Below are positions 53,794 through 62,314 of a stretch of 64,000 bases of DNA, one piece after another. Within the stretch, counting starts at the first letter, position 1; each line of letters starts with the position of its first letter. A program made the position numbers and the translations under genes. The stretch is from NCBI GenBank assembly GCA_015056495.1, contig SVGC01000008.1, positions 1-64,000 on the forward strand, read 5' to 3'. Source of the DNA: Butyrivibrio sp. GTDB lineage: Bacteria; Bacillota; Clostridia; Lachnospirales; Lachnospiraceae. The notes below the pieces were generated by a model. It had not been told where the DNA came from, made no database searches, and worked only from the letters and a program-made list of their open reading frames with translations.

Positions 53794-55107
53794 TTATTCT
53801 CCAAACAGCAATTCCTTGAAATGCTCCGCTATAAGCTCTACGCAGTCATCACTTAAGTGGATGGTATCCACAAGAAGTTCACTACTGTTGCTTTCATCAA
53901 CTGTTCCATAATAGTTGTCAACGAATGTGACACCAAGTTCTTCGCAGGTATCGATTATATGCTGCAGATACGTTGGCAGCGCACCATTACCAAAGTCATA
54001 GGTATCACCGCTGACAACACCTTCTGATGTGTAGGCGTAGCACAGTGTGTGGCTCATTACAACGATCCTTATATATGGGAAAGCCTCTCTAAGAGCAGTA
54101 AGTCCTGCATGATAAGCACCCATGAATGTGATAGGATTGTCAGCATCGTTGAAATCCCTACCAGCTCTCTGGTTGAGGTAATCCTGAGCATCATACATTA
54201 TGACGATCATGTCAACTGAATCCATATCTATATTCTGAAGCACATCTACTGACTGTGAATAAGTGCTGTCATCCATTGCTGCTGCAGCTGCTTCCATGTC
54301 ACTGAAATCTCCACTTACCATGGCCTGTGTGACATTATAGAAACTGAACAGGTCCATAGGATAAGAGCTGTCATAAGTTGCAGTACGCAATGATACGCAG
54401 CTTAAAGGAAATGCAGCATTGTAAACTGTTGAATCTGTAAGAGCTGCGATCCTTGAAGCAAGTCCCTTATCACCTGAATTGTATGTAAATGCATCATTTC
54501 CAAGACACAGGATCGTATTAACGCCGTCATCTACGTGACCTTCAAGATCTTCTGATGTCAGGTAAAATACGTTATCCAGTCGCTCAGTCTCATACTGAGA
54601 CATATCATCTGTCTGTGTAAAAGTTATCTTCTCGCCAGTGTTCCATCTGTATAGCGCCCAAGCTGACGCTCCAATGATAAGAGCAATTGTGCCTAATATT
54701 GCTGCATGTACCCACCATGGAAGATTGGCAAGGTCTATACGCTTGCGGCGACCTGGCTCGTCATCGTAATCTTCATCATAGTCTTCGTCGTAAGGCTCGT
54801 CATCGTAGGGTTCGGAGGCTCTGTCGTATGGGGCCTCATCGTAGTTTTCGGCGTCTCTGGCGTATAGGGCTTCATCATAGTTTTCGGCGTTTCTGTTATA
54901 TGGGGATTCATCAGCTTCATAACTACTATCTGACTCTTCGCGGTAATCTTCTGATTCAGAATCACCATAATCTTCTGTATCTACATCTACTTCGCTGTCT
55001 CTTTCAGGCGTATTGAAATCGTCCTCATATTCCATTTCTTCGTCTAAATCAATGATATCATCCATATCATCATTGAAATGTCTTTTATCATCTCTATTTC
55101 TAGCCAT
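53794..55107 (-). CDS. membrane-anchored SGNH-like protein with acidic cytoplasmic tail and altered nucleophile block
   Basis: A 437-residue protein. Residues 1-122 are an Asp/Glu/Tyr-rich cytoplasmic tail containing near-repeats NAENYDEALYARDAENYDEAPY-like. The transmembrane helix is about 133-153. The outer domain has the SGNH-like opening TILCLGNDAF (G203-N204-D205, where GDS is expected), VDMIVIMYDAQDYLNQ, YIRIVVMSHTLCYA and a final DTIHLSDD that fits the DxxH block. The usual nucleophilic serine is thus missing, so it may be inactive, use Asp, or bind glycan. The start at 55107 has GGAGG upstream. It follows the 54-bp repeat array after the SGNH/MBOAT genes. Confidence 0.75.
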   Translation of the reverse strand: MARNRDDKRHFNDDMDDIIDLDEEMEYEDDFNTPERDSEVDVDTEDYGDSESEDYREESDSSYEADESPYNRNAENYDEALYARDAENYDEAPYDRASEPYDDEPYDEDYDEDYDDEPGRRKRIDLANLPWWVHAAILGTIALIIGASAWALYRWNTGEKITFTQTDDMSQYETERLDNVFYLTSEDLEGHVDDGVNTILCLGNDAFTYNSGDKGLASRIAALTDSTVYNAAFPLSCVSLRTATYDSSYPMDLFSFYNVTQAMVSGDFSDMEAAAAAMDDSTYSQSVDVLQNIDMDSVDMIVIMYDAQDYLNQRAGRDFNDADNPITFMGAYHAGLTALREAFPYIRIVVMSHTLCYAYTSEGVVSGDTYDFGNGALPTYLQHIIDTCEELGVTFVDNYYGTVDESNSSELLVDTIHLSDDCVELIAEHFKELLFGE

Positions 55108-55212
55108 TAATAAACCTCCATTCATTGACTTTTAGCACTGATTTCGTGATTCAGCTAGTGGGAACTATTGATTTTTAGCTTTTTAGCTTTTTTGTTCTTT
55201 AGCCTTTCACTT

Positions 55213-55540
55213 CCACAACTGGTTTTACCTGTTGTTTTCATGCATTTATCATTTTCCAACAGGTATTTTATTCATGCATTACCTATTGCTTTTTTACTAT
55301 TTCCTTTTTCCAACAGGTAATTTTAGCATGTTTTACCTATTGTTTTTTCACTTTTCTAATTTTTCAACAGGTAATCTTAGCATGATTTACCTATTGCTTT
55401 TTCACTTTTCTGCTTTTTCAAAAGGTTTGCCTGCACTGATTTACCTATTGTTTTTCAACTTTTTCTACTTTTCAACATTTCTTCGTCCGCTGATTTACCT
55501 ATAGCTTTTTAGCTTTTTCTCTTTTCCAACAGGTTTTACC
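55213..55540 (-). repeat. 54-bp tandem array of hairpin-forming repeats
   Basis: Five full units of 53-55 bp begin at 55256, 55310, 55365, 55419 and 55473, with partial units at 55213 and 55526. A unit read on plus is CAACAGGTAA, about 10-12 nt, TTACCTATTG, then a T-rich spacer. On minus-strand RNA the arms CAAUAGGUAA and UUACCUGUUG pair fully with one G-U wobble; the plus-strand RNA would have a C-A mismatch. The array begins at the stop codon of the 55536 gene and fills most of the 428-nt gap to the next gene. Confidence 0.9.
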
Positions 55541-56654
55541 AGTCGGTTGCAAAAAGGGTCTCATAATCATAGTCATCAACAATCTTCCTGAGGTCTGAGA
55601 TCACATCAGCCATTTCTTCGCTGGACTCAACTTCCCAGGTGCCATCTTCAAAACACTCAGTCATGTAAGCATTGACCCATGGAGCATAGTGAAGCTCATC
55701 AGCATACTGATTGAGGTCAGTCACAACATCATCCATAGTTATAAAGCTAAACAATCTAACATTATCGTACGTAAGCAACACATCTGCAATCTGCTGATAC
55801 TGAGCCAATGTAGCATCAAGATGCTTCTCCACAATGCAGTCATTCCAGTACAGAACGCTGTAAGGTGCATAGAAACAATAAAAAGTAGTATCAGGATGAT
55901 CAATTATGTAAGGCAGTATATTGGTCTGGAGGTTCTGCACAGTCTTAGCAAGATAAGCATCAGCACTAGTCTCCTCCTCTGCCTCTTCAGGATAGGTGTA
56001 GGTATGCATTACCCACTGGATGTTATAATAATCCGGTGTCCACCAGCTACTATATACATAACTCAGATCAGTCGGCGAATTATTGATCACCGGTCTCAGA
56101 ACGTACTGCAGCAAAACGTCTTTATTGAGAAGATACTGCACATCATTGGTAACACTCTTGTCATAGAGATAAGAAGGTATTGGATACTTGGTATCCTCAA
56201 GGCCTGCAGTATATTGATAAGGGTCTATGCATAAAAAGACAGCATCAACACCACCATTTTGCATAGCCACTGTGTCATCTTCGAATACAATACTCAAAAT
56301 ATTAGAAATATCATGAGGCATGGCTCCGTTGTAGGAAAGCTTAATTGTATCAAGCCCCAGATTAGTCTGAAAATCGTCGGTATCAAAATTAACAGTCATG
56401 GAAGAGCCAACTATTACGCTATCGTAGGACATATGCCTTGCCATGCCAGGGTTCTGAGTCAGCTGGTTATCCACCACATAGGGGAAGCCTTCCAGTGGTT
56501 CATGATATTGAAAAAAAGGATCCACATAAACAATGGCAGCTATGCAACCACCAAACAGTATCGCTATAGTTGCAAAAAAAGTGATCAACACCCTGAAGAT
56601 ATGAAATTTACTCTTATTCTCACTCTCGTTATTACTCAAATCTCTAAACCTCAA
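55536..56654 (-). CDS. membrane-anchored SGNH-like partner of the MBOAT acyltransferase
   Basis: A 372-residue protein with one N-terminal transmembrane helix (about 18-43) followed by VDPFFQYHEP. The outer domain has VIVGSSM (S84/S85 where GDS is expected), FLCIDPYQY, TFYCFYAPYSVLYWND and a late DELHYAPWVN that fits the catalytic DxxH of SGNH/AlgJ-DltD-like proteins. So it probably takes part in transferring acyl groups to a surface glycan. It starts 34 nt after the MBOAT gene. Its stop codon is part of the first unit of the repeat array. Confidence 0.75.
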   Translation of the reverse strand: MRFRDLSNNESENKSKFHIFRVLITFFATIAILFGGCIAAIVYVDPFFQYHEPLEGFPYVVDNQLTQNPGMARHMSYDSVIVGSSMTVNFDTDDFQTNLGLDTIKLSYNGAMPHDISNILSIVFEDDTVAMQNGGVDAVFLCIDPYQYTAGLEDTKYPIPSYLYDKSVTNDVQYLLNKDVLLQYVLRPVINNSPTDLSYVYSSWWTPDYYNIQWVMHTYTYPEEAEEETSADAYLAKTVQNLQTNILPYIIDHPDTTFYCFYAPYSVLYWNDCIVEKHLDATLAQYQQIADVLLTYDNVRLFSFITMDDVVTDLNQYADELHYAPWVNAYMTECFEDGTWEVESSEEMADVISDLRKIVDDYDYETLFATDW

Positions 56655-56688
56655 AAAAACAAAAACTTCTTTATAATCTATCTCCCCA

Positions 56689-58416
56689 TCAGAAGCTCAA
56701 ATAAATGTATGTGCTGACACCAGACAAGCTCAGGACTCCCCATACAAAAAGGATTCCAGTTACAATTGCCACTGGCTTACTAAGCTTTATAGTGCTTGCA
56801 ATCTCATAGGCACTCTTTCTAGCGCCCCATATGACGATCACAGCCACCAGAAGAACGATCCACATGCAGAGGTATCCTGCATAGGTCCATTTAGCGATAG
56901 GTGTTACCTTGATCACATACCAGATTTCATCCAGGTAAAAACTGTCTGCCAAGCCATACGTAATGTGGAAGCCACTGAACGGCTGCAGAATCTTTCCAAA
57001 CATATCCAGAGCCTCGGTTACACTGGCTGCTCTGAAAAAAGTAAATGAAAATGCCCAGTACAAATGGTTAAGCAGAATGCATATTGCTGAAAGCGACTTT
57101 TTAAAGAATGCTGTTCTCCATGATATTCCACCATTATTCTCTGTTGCACATTCTGTTACATTCTGATTGTTGAATTCACTATTATTTTCATTATCACTTG
57201 AAATCTCAACTGCATTTTTACTACCAACGGCAACACTCTTTTCTTTCTCAATTGTAATGCCCTTTGAATTGGCAGTTACACTATGTACCTTCTTCTTACC
57301 GCCATTGATAAGTCTGTAAATCAGATATAGTGCACCTTGAGTGAAGCCCCATACAAGGAAGTTCCAGCCGGCGCCGTGCCACATGCCGCTTACAAGGAAG
57401 ACGATCATGAGGTTAATGTACATGCGCACAAGTCCCTTGCGGTTTCCGCCCATAGGGATATATAGATATTTGGTAAAAAAGGCTGTCAAAGTCATATGCC
57501 ATTTTTTCCAAGTCTCTTCTATGTTTCTAGCCTGATATGGCAGATAGAAATTGTCTGGAAGGTCAAGTCCCATCATATTGCAAACGCCGCGGCCCATATC
57601 ACAATAGCCGCTAAAGTCAAAGTACAACTGGAAGGTATAACCAATCACAGTTATGATAGCGTCAAGATTGGTCAACGCAGCCAGGTTGTCGAATCCATAG
57701 TCAACTCCTGCGCCGATAGTATCTGCCAGCAAAACCTTTTTTGCCAGACCAATAGTAAATAAAATGATGCCGCGCATAAGTGTTTCGCTGTTAAGTCTTA
57801 CATCAGCTATTCTGTCAAACTGGCCCTTCATATACTTGTAGGAAACTATAGGTCCCTGAAGGATCTTTGGAAAAAAAGTTACGAACAGTACATAGTCAAC
57901 GAAATCAACCTCCATGTCGTAGACCAGTTTTTCCAGATCAGCTGTATCAATGCCTTGGGCCTGACGTTCCCTGAACTCAAGGTATCTGTAATTATCCACA
58001 AGATAAGATATCTGACTAAAGGTAAAAAAGCTAATACCAATAGGCAAAATGATATCTGATAAAACAAAGCTGCTTCCGGACACAGCATTGATGGTATCCA
58101 CAAGAAGTCCTGTGTACTTAAAGTACAGCAGCGCTCCTACGTGAAATACAATTCCTGCTGTAAGAATGAGCTTTTTCTTTTCAGGTCTGGGAACCATGAA
58201 CTTGGCCAATCCAAAACCAATGAACACATCCAATACAAACCAGAAGAGATAATTTATCCCAAAAGCGCCATAAAACCAGAGAGACATCGCAATAAGCCAC
58301 ACTTTTGGTAAGAGTGGCATCCCCGAAATCTTTCTGGCTCCATAAATCACTACATAATATCCTACTAAACAAATTGGAAGAAAAAGTAAAATAAAATCAT
58401 AAGAATTAAATAACAT
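56689..58416 (-). CDS. MBOAT family O-acyltransferase (AlgI/DltB type)
   Basis: A 575-residue polytopic membrane enzyme that moves acetyl or acyl groups across the membrane for O-acylation of surface polymers. It has FNSYDFILLFLPI at the start, SFFTFSQISYLVDNYR, YFDFSGYCDMGRGVCNMMGLDLPDNFYLPYQARNIEETWKKWHMTL (first conserved His) and SGMWHGAGWNFLVWG (catalytic His). A hydrophilic insert of about 60 residues rich in Asn, Ser and Lys (about 378-440) splits the membrane core and is unusual. SGNH-like proteins follow in the same direction. Confidence 0.93.
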   Translation of the reverse strand: MLFNSYDFILLFLPICLVGYYVVIYGARKISGMPLLPKVWLIAMSLWFYGAFGINYLFWFVLDVFIGFGLAKFMVPRPEKKKLILTAGIVFHVGALLYFKYTGLLVDTINAVSGSSFVLSDIILPIGISFFTFSQISYLVDNYRYLEFRERQAQGIDTADLEKLVYDMEVDFVDYVLFVTFFPKILQGPIVSYKYMKGQFDRIADVRLNSETLMRGIILFTIGLAKKVLLADTIGAGVDYGFDNLAALTNLDAIITVIGYTFQLYFDFSGYCDMGRGVCNMMGLDLPDNFYLPYQARNIEETWKKWHMTLTAFFTKYLYIPMGGNRKGLVRMYINLMIVFLVSGMWHGAGWNFLVWGFTQGALYLIYRLINGGKKKVHSVTANSKGITIEKEKSVAVGSKNAVEISSDNENNSEFNNQNVTECATENNGGISWRTAFFKKSLSAICILLNHLYWAFSFTFFRAASVTEALDMFGKILQPFSGFHITYGLADSFYLDEIWYVIKVTPIAKWTYAGYLCMWIVLLVAVIVIWGARKSAYEIASTIKLSKPVAIVTGILFVWGVLSLSGVSTYIYLSF

Positions 58417-58459
58417 CGAATTAATCTTCCTTTAAATTCTGTAAAAACCAAAATATACA

Positions 58460-59224
58460 TCAATACTCTACACTACTATCATAAAATATCTGATAACCGT
58501 CAATGGTATCAACCAGCTTAAGTCCGTACTCTGTCAGGTCACCGTCAATTGCTCTTGTTTCATGGAGCACAATATACTTGCATTTGGTCTCTCTGGTAGC
58601 TGTAAGAAGGTCTTCGCAGCTAATAGTCTCAGCCTTTTCCATAGCTTCATAAACAGCATTGTAGTAATACCACTGAGTTACCACCATCTCTCTGCCGTAA
58701 GGCATAAGGATATTTGTATTGTACTGTCTTACGTAATGCACAAGAGAAGCTGGAAAAGCGACTCTTTCTTTGCCAGTTGAGCCTTCCGGATATATGGAAT
58801 CAACGATATCAATAGCTGTCTGAGGCAGATGATAAGCATTTTCAGCCTTAGTAACGTTGCTACTGTTGTAAACCAGGCTGCCAGAAGCTATCACGACGAT
58901 AGTCGATATGATAAGTCCTACTCTCCTATACTCAGCAAAAAGCTTGCAGGTCGCATAGGCAATGACTACGCCCATAGGGATCATCCACAAAATCCTGTAA
59001 TATGTTTCTCCGTCATCCATAACAGCAACAAACACGATCCTGCTGATAGGGAGCATGAATATTACAAATAAAACTGCAGGTACAAATACCAGCAGGATTT
59101 TTTTATGCATTTCTTTTTCACATATAGCAAGATAAATAAGGGCAGCAAGAAACAGACCCACGAAAAAGCCTGTGCCAGCGTATAGTTTCAATATTACCCA
59201 TATTTCCATGAAGATTCCGTACAT
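58460..59224 (-). CDS. membrane protein, possible C-terminal half of a split DUF6077-like gene
   Basis: A 254-residue protein. Residues 1-115 hold about four transmembrane helices (ILKLYAGTGFFVGLFLAALIYL, ILLVFVPAVLFVIFMLPI, IVFVAVM, YRILWMIPMGVVIAYATCKLF). An outer domain follows (VDSIYPEGSTGKERVAFPASLVHYVRQYNTNILMPYGR). The start follows TGA directly (TGAATG) with AGGA ahead. Together with the gene upstream it reads like one ~650-residue polytopic protein interrupted near the middle. Function unknown; relatives sit in surface-glycan loci. Confidence 0.6.
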   Translation of the reverse strand: MYGIFMEIWVILKLYAGTGFFVGLFLAALIYLAICEKEMHKKILLVFVPAVLFVIFMLPISRIVFVAVMDDGETYYRILWMIPMGVVIAYATCKLFAEYRRVGLIISTIVVIASGSLVYNSSNVTKAENAYHLPQTAIDIVDSIYPEGSTGKERVAFPASLVHYVRQYNTNILMPYGREMVVTQWYYYNAVYEAMEKAETISCEDLLTATRETKCKYIVLHETRAIDGDLTEYGLKLVDTIDGYQIFYDSSVEY

Positions 59225-59286
59225 TCAGCCATCCTGTTCTGCTACGCTTTTTTTGCTTCAGCAGTTATAAAAGCGCAGCTATAAAA

Positions 59287-60477
59287 CTAGATTCTTAAAA
59301 ACAGATATAAAAGCACATACACACCACTTGGTATACATACAAGAAAAGTCTTGAATATCAGTTTCCAGTGTCTTGTGTAGATCAGTAGTGCCAATGAAAT
59401 CAGGCACAGTAGCGCAGTTCCAAGGATTGCACCCATAGAACTAAATATTCCTGAAGACATAGTGGTCAGAGCCAGCAGTATCCAAGGAGTTGCTCTCTTT
59501 TGCGAAAGCTTGCCGATCTCATCTTCTGCAATCCACAGCATCAGCCAGATGATCATCGGCATGACAAAATTGCCTGTCATTGATTTTCCCTGCCAGGTCC
59601 TGGTAAGGAAAAAAGTCTCTGTTGTATAAATAGACACATTTCCAAACATCTGGATAAGTGCCATTATGATCATAAATATTGGCAGAAATTCCTGTCTTCT
59701 GTGAAGGAGTATCCTTCCAATCTCAAGATAAATAACGTATGTCAGCGAGATCAGCACCACAGGAATAATGGTATGTGACATGATGGTTGCGTGGATGCCG
59801 CTCATTTTTGCAATAAAAGCGATCCACATGGTAAATACAGCCAGTGCATGTCTGATATCAAGGGATGTAGAGGTTCCGGTGTATGGAAGCACTGTGTTCA
59901 TTACATCCTGCTGCTGGGCAAGGAGGGACTCTGTCACATAATAAGCATCATCTCCGTCAAAAGACGCTCTTGTGACAGCCATAAATAACTGAAATACCAC
60001 CAGGCCTATGAATAAGAACCAGTATAAAAGGTCCTCTTTTGAAAAAGACTTCTTCATGCCGGCAATGTCGCGTCTTGGATTCATCATATCCTCGGCACCT
60101 GCTCTGAGCTCACCAGGGAAAATAATAAGTGCAACTTCTTTTGCCCCATCCAAAAAAGATTCCTGAATATTGCCATAGGCTACGCTCTTGAGTTCTTTGA
60201 TGGTGTGGAGCACGTTGACCACAAGGCCTGCAACGGCTATCAGGATTGATACTACTGCAAAAATGGTGCAGCAAGTGCTAAAGGCACCGTATTGAATGGA
60301 AATCATGCATGGTATAGAAATTACTTCAAATACTGCAAAAGACAGCAGGTATCCTACCAAAAAGGTGATACCTACCGTCTGCCTTGAAGGCGGCAGAATC
60401 CTGCATATTAAAAGTCCCATGCAAAAAGGAACAAGAATAAGCCATAATATTAGGCTTAGCGCTGATAAAACGATCAT
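59287..60477 (-). CDS. polytopic membrane protein, possible N-terminal half of a split DUF6077-like gene
   Basis: A 396-residue protein with about ten transmembrane helices and a cytoplasmic or outer loop around 120-170. A conserved-looking segment ASFDGDDAYYVTESLLAQQ resembles the first outer loop of GT-C type proteins (acidic residues after helix 1). It stops abruptly in a hydrophobic helix (GVYVLLYLFLRI). The start at 60477 has AAGGGGAG upstream; longer in-frame openings overlap the uridine kinase gene. Function unknown. Confidence 0.6.
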   Translation of the reverse strand: MIVLSALSLILWLILVPFCMGLLICRILPPSRQTVGITFLVGYLLSFAVFEVISIPCMISIQYGAFSTCCTIFAVVSILIAVAGLVVNVLHTIKELKSVAYGNIQESFLDGAKEVALIIFPGELRAGAEDMMNPRRDIAGMKKSFSKEDLLYWFLFIGLVVFQLFMAVTRASFDGDDAYYVTESLLAQQQDVMNTVLPYTGTSTSLDIRHALAVFTMWIAFIAKMSGIHATIMSHTIIPVVLISLTYVIYLEIGRILLHRRQEFLPIFMIIMALIQMFGNVSIYTTETFFLTRTWQGKSMTGNFVMPMIIWLMLWIAEDEIGKLSQKRATPWILLALTTMSSGIFSSMGAILGTALLCLISLALLIYTRHWKLIFKTFLVCIPSGVYVLLYLFLRI

Positions 60478-60520
60478 TGTAGACTCCCCTTTTCCCCAAG
60501 GTCTAGTTAGTAAGCTCAAA

Positions 60521-61135
60521 TTACTTGAGCATTGACTTAAGGTGCTCCTCAAGGATATTGATACCTGTGAGGTTTTCGCCACCACGTGGGATTATGATGT
60601 CTGCATATTTTTTGCTAGGCTCAACAAACTGCTCATGCATAGGCTTAACAGTCTGAGCGTACTGATTGAGAACTGAATCAATGCTGCGTCCTCTCTCGCT
60701 TATATCGCGGCGGATACGGCGCATAAGTCTCTCGTCAGCATCAGTTTCCACAAATACTTTGATATCCATGAGGTCACGCAGCTGCTTGCTCTCAAGGATA
60801 AGGATACCTTCAACGATAATAACAGGCTTTGGCTTAACGTGTACTGTCTGATCAGATCTGTTGTGAACTGTGTAATCATAAACAGGTACGTCAATTTCCT
60901 GATCGTTCTTAAGTTTCTTGACATCTTCGATCATAAGCTCTGTATCAAATGATGAAGGATGATCGTAGTTGAGTCTTGATCTCTCATCATAAGACAGATC
61001 ATCATGTGCCTTATAATATGAGTCATGGCTGATAACAACAATGTCATCTCCAAAATTTTCCTTGATGCGATTAACGATTGTTGTTTTTCCTGAAGCAGAA
61101 CCGCCTGCTATTCCTACGATACATATTCTATCCAT
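60521..61135 (-). CDS. udk: uridine kinase
   Basis: A 204-residue cytosolic kinase phosphorylating uridine and cytidine in pyrimidine salvage. Walker A GGSASGKTT, SHDSYYKAHDDL, NYDHPSSFDTELM, VPVYDYTVHNRS, VIVEGILIL and the lid segment FVETDADERLMRRIRRDISERGRS match the family. The start at 61135 has AAGGA upstream. It lies between a UDP-sugar epimerase gene and membrane protein genes; a link to UDP supply for glycan synthesis is only a guess. Confidence 0.95.
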   Translation of the reverse strand: MDRICIVGIAGGSASGKTTIVNRIKENFGDDIVVISHDSYYKAHDDLSYDERSRLNYDHPSSFDTELMIEDVKKLKNDQEIDVPVYDYTVHNRSDQTVHVKPKPVIIVEGILILESKQLRDLMDIKVFVETDADERLMRRIRRDISERGRSIDSVLNQYAQTVKPMHEQFVEPSKKYADIIIPRGGENLTGINILEEHLKSMLK

Positions 61136-61214
61136 AAATCTAATTCCTTTACTAATACTACTAATTAACAGTTCTTGTTTATAGTCGAGATACATTAAAC
61201 CATCTGTGCCAGAA

Positions 61215-62228
61215 TCAGCAATTATAGTAGCTCTTATACCACTCTACAAACTTGGCAACGCCTTCCTCCAGTGGAGTACTTGGCTTGAAGCCAAAGTCTT
61301 TTTCCAGCTCAGATACGTCTGCGTAAGTCTGATATACGTCTCCTGCCTGCATTGGAAGGAATTCCTTCTTAGCTTCTTTTCCAAGAGCCTTCTCAAGGTA
61401 TCCTACGAAATCCATGAGCTTCTCAGGTGAGTGGTTACCGATATTGTAGACCTTGTAGCGAACCCCCTTTTCAGTAGGCTTTGGAGGATTGCAGAGCATG
61501 TTGAACACGCCGGTTACAATATCATCCACGTATGTGAAGTCTCTACGCATATCGCCGTTGTTGAATATCTGGATAGGCTGATCCTTCATGATCTTGTTGG
61601 CAAAAAGGAACAGTGCCATATCCGGTCTTCCCATTGGTCCATATACTGTAAAGAAGCGCAGTCCTGTTGCAGGGATGTCATAGAGCTTGCTGTATGCGTG
61701 AGCCATAAGCTCGTTGGACTTCTTAGTGGCAGCATAGAGGCTGACTGGCTCGTCTACCTTGTCCTCTGTTGAAAAAGGAACCTTGGTGTTGCCTCCGTAT
61801 ACTGAACTTGATGAAGCGTAGAGCAGGTGCTTTACTGGGTTGTATCTGCAAGCCTCTAATATATTGAAAAATCCGATGATATTTGAATTGATATAAGTAT
61901 CAGGATGATCAATACTATAACGAACGCCTGCCTGAGCTGCAAGGTTGACTACTACGTCAGGTTTTTCTTTTTTAAACAGCTCATCGATGGCTGATTTGTC
62001 TGCAATGTCACATTTAATGAATGTGAATGTTCCGTTATCGCCTACTCCGTTGATCTTCTCAAGCTCTTTGAGTCTGTCTTCCTTGAGGGATACATCATAG
62101 TAGTCATTGAGGTTGTCTATTCCAATGACGTTGCCGCCATGCTCCATAATCCTCTTGGACAGGTAAAAGCCGATGAAGCCTGCGGCTCCGGTTACAAGGT
62201 ATTTGAAATTTTTATTGAAATCGTTCAC
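61215..62228 (-). CDS. UDP-glucuronate 4-epimerase-like NAD-dependent epimerase
   Basis: A 337-residue extended SDR. NAD loop LVTGAAGFIGFYLSKRI, IDNLNDYYDVSLKEDRL, VVVNLAAQAGVRYSIDHPDTYINSNIIGFFNILE, catalytic SSSSVYGGN and YAATKKSNE (YxxxK), FTVYGPMGRPDMALFLF and MRRDFTYVDDIV are all diagnostic of the CapI/WcaG-type enzyme making UDP-galacturonate from UDP-glucuronate. This predicts a uronic acid in the glycan. The start is GTG at 62228 with AGAGG upstream. Confidence 0.9.
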   Translation of the reverse strand: MNDFNKNFKYLVTGAAGFIGFYLSKRIMEHGGNVIGIDNLNDYYDVSLKEDRLKELEKINGVGDNGTFTFIKCDIADKSAIDELFKKEKPDVVVNLAAQAGVRYSIDHPDTYINSNIIGFFNILEACRYNPVKHLLYASSSSVYGGNTKVPFSTEDKVDEPVSLYAATKKSNELMAHAYSKLYDIPATGLRFFTVYGPMGRPDMALFLFANKIMKDQPIQIFNNGDMRRDFTYVDDIVTGVFNMLCNPPKPTEKGVRYKVYNIGNHSPEKLMDFVGYLEKALGKEAKKEFLPMQAGDVYQTYADVSELEKDFGFKPSTPLEEGVAKFVEWYKSYYNC

Positions 62229-62314
62229 TTTAATAATTCCTCTCTTAATTTAAGTTCAACTTAAAGCTGTAATTATTGCATATAAATATTTGTGACCTTT
62301 TGATCCTGTCATCA

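Noticed and set aside
55232-55504. Plus-strand gene for a 90-residue protein with 18-residue hydrophobic repeats
   Set aside because: The frame stays open only because the repeat period is 54 bp (a multiple of three). There is no ribosome binding site, composition is extreme (Phe/Leu/Tyr), and pairing evidence points to the minus-strand RNA.
55256-55525. CRISPR array
   Set aside because: The whole 54-bp unit is repeated with scattered changes; there are no unique spacers of constant length and no cas genes.
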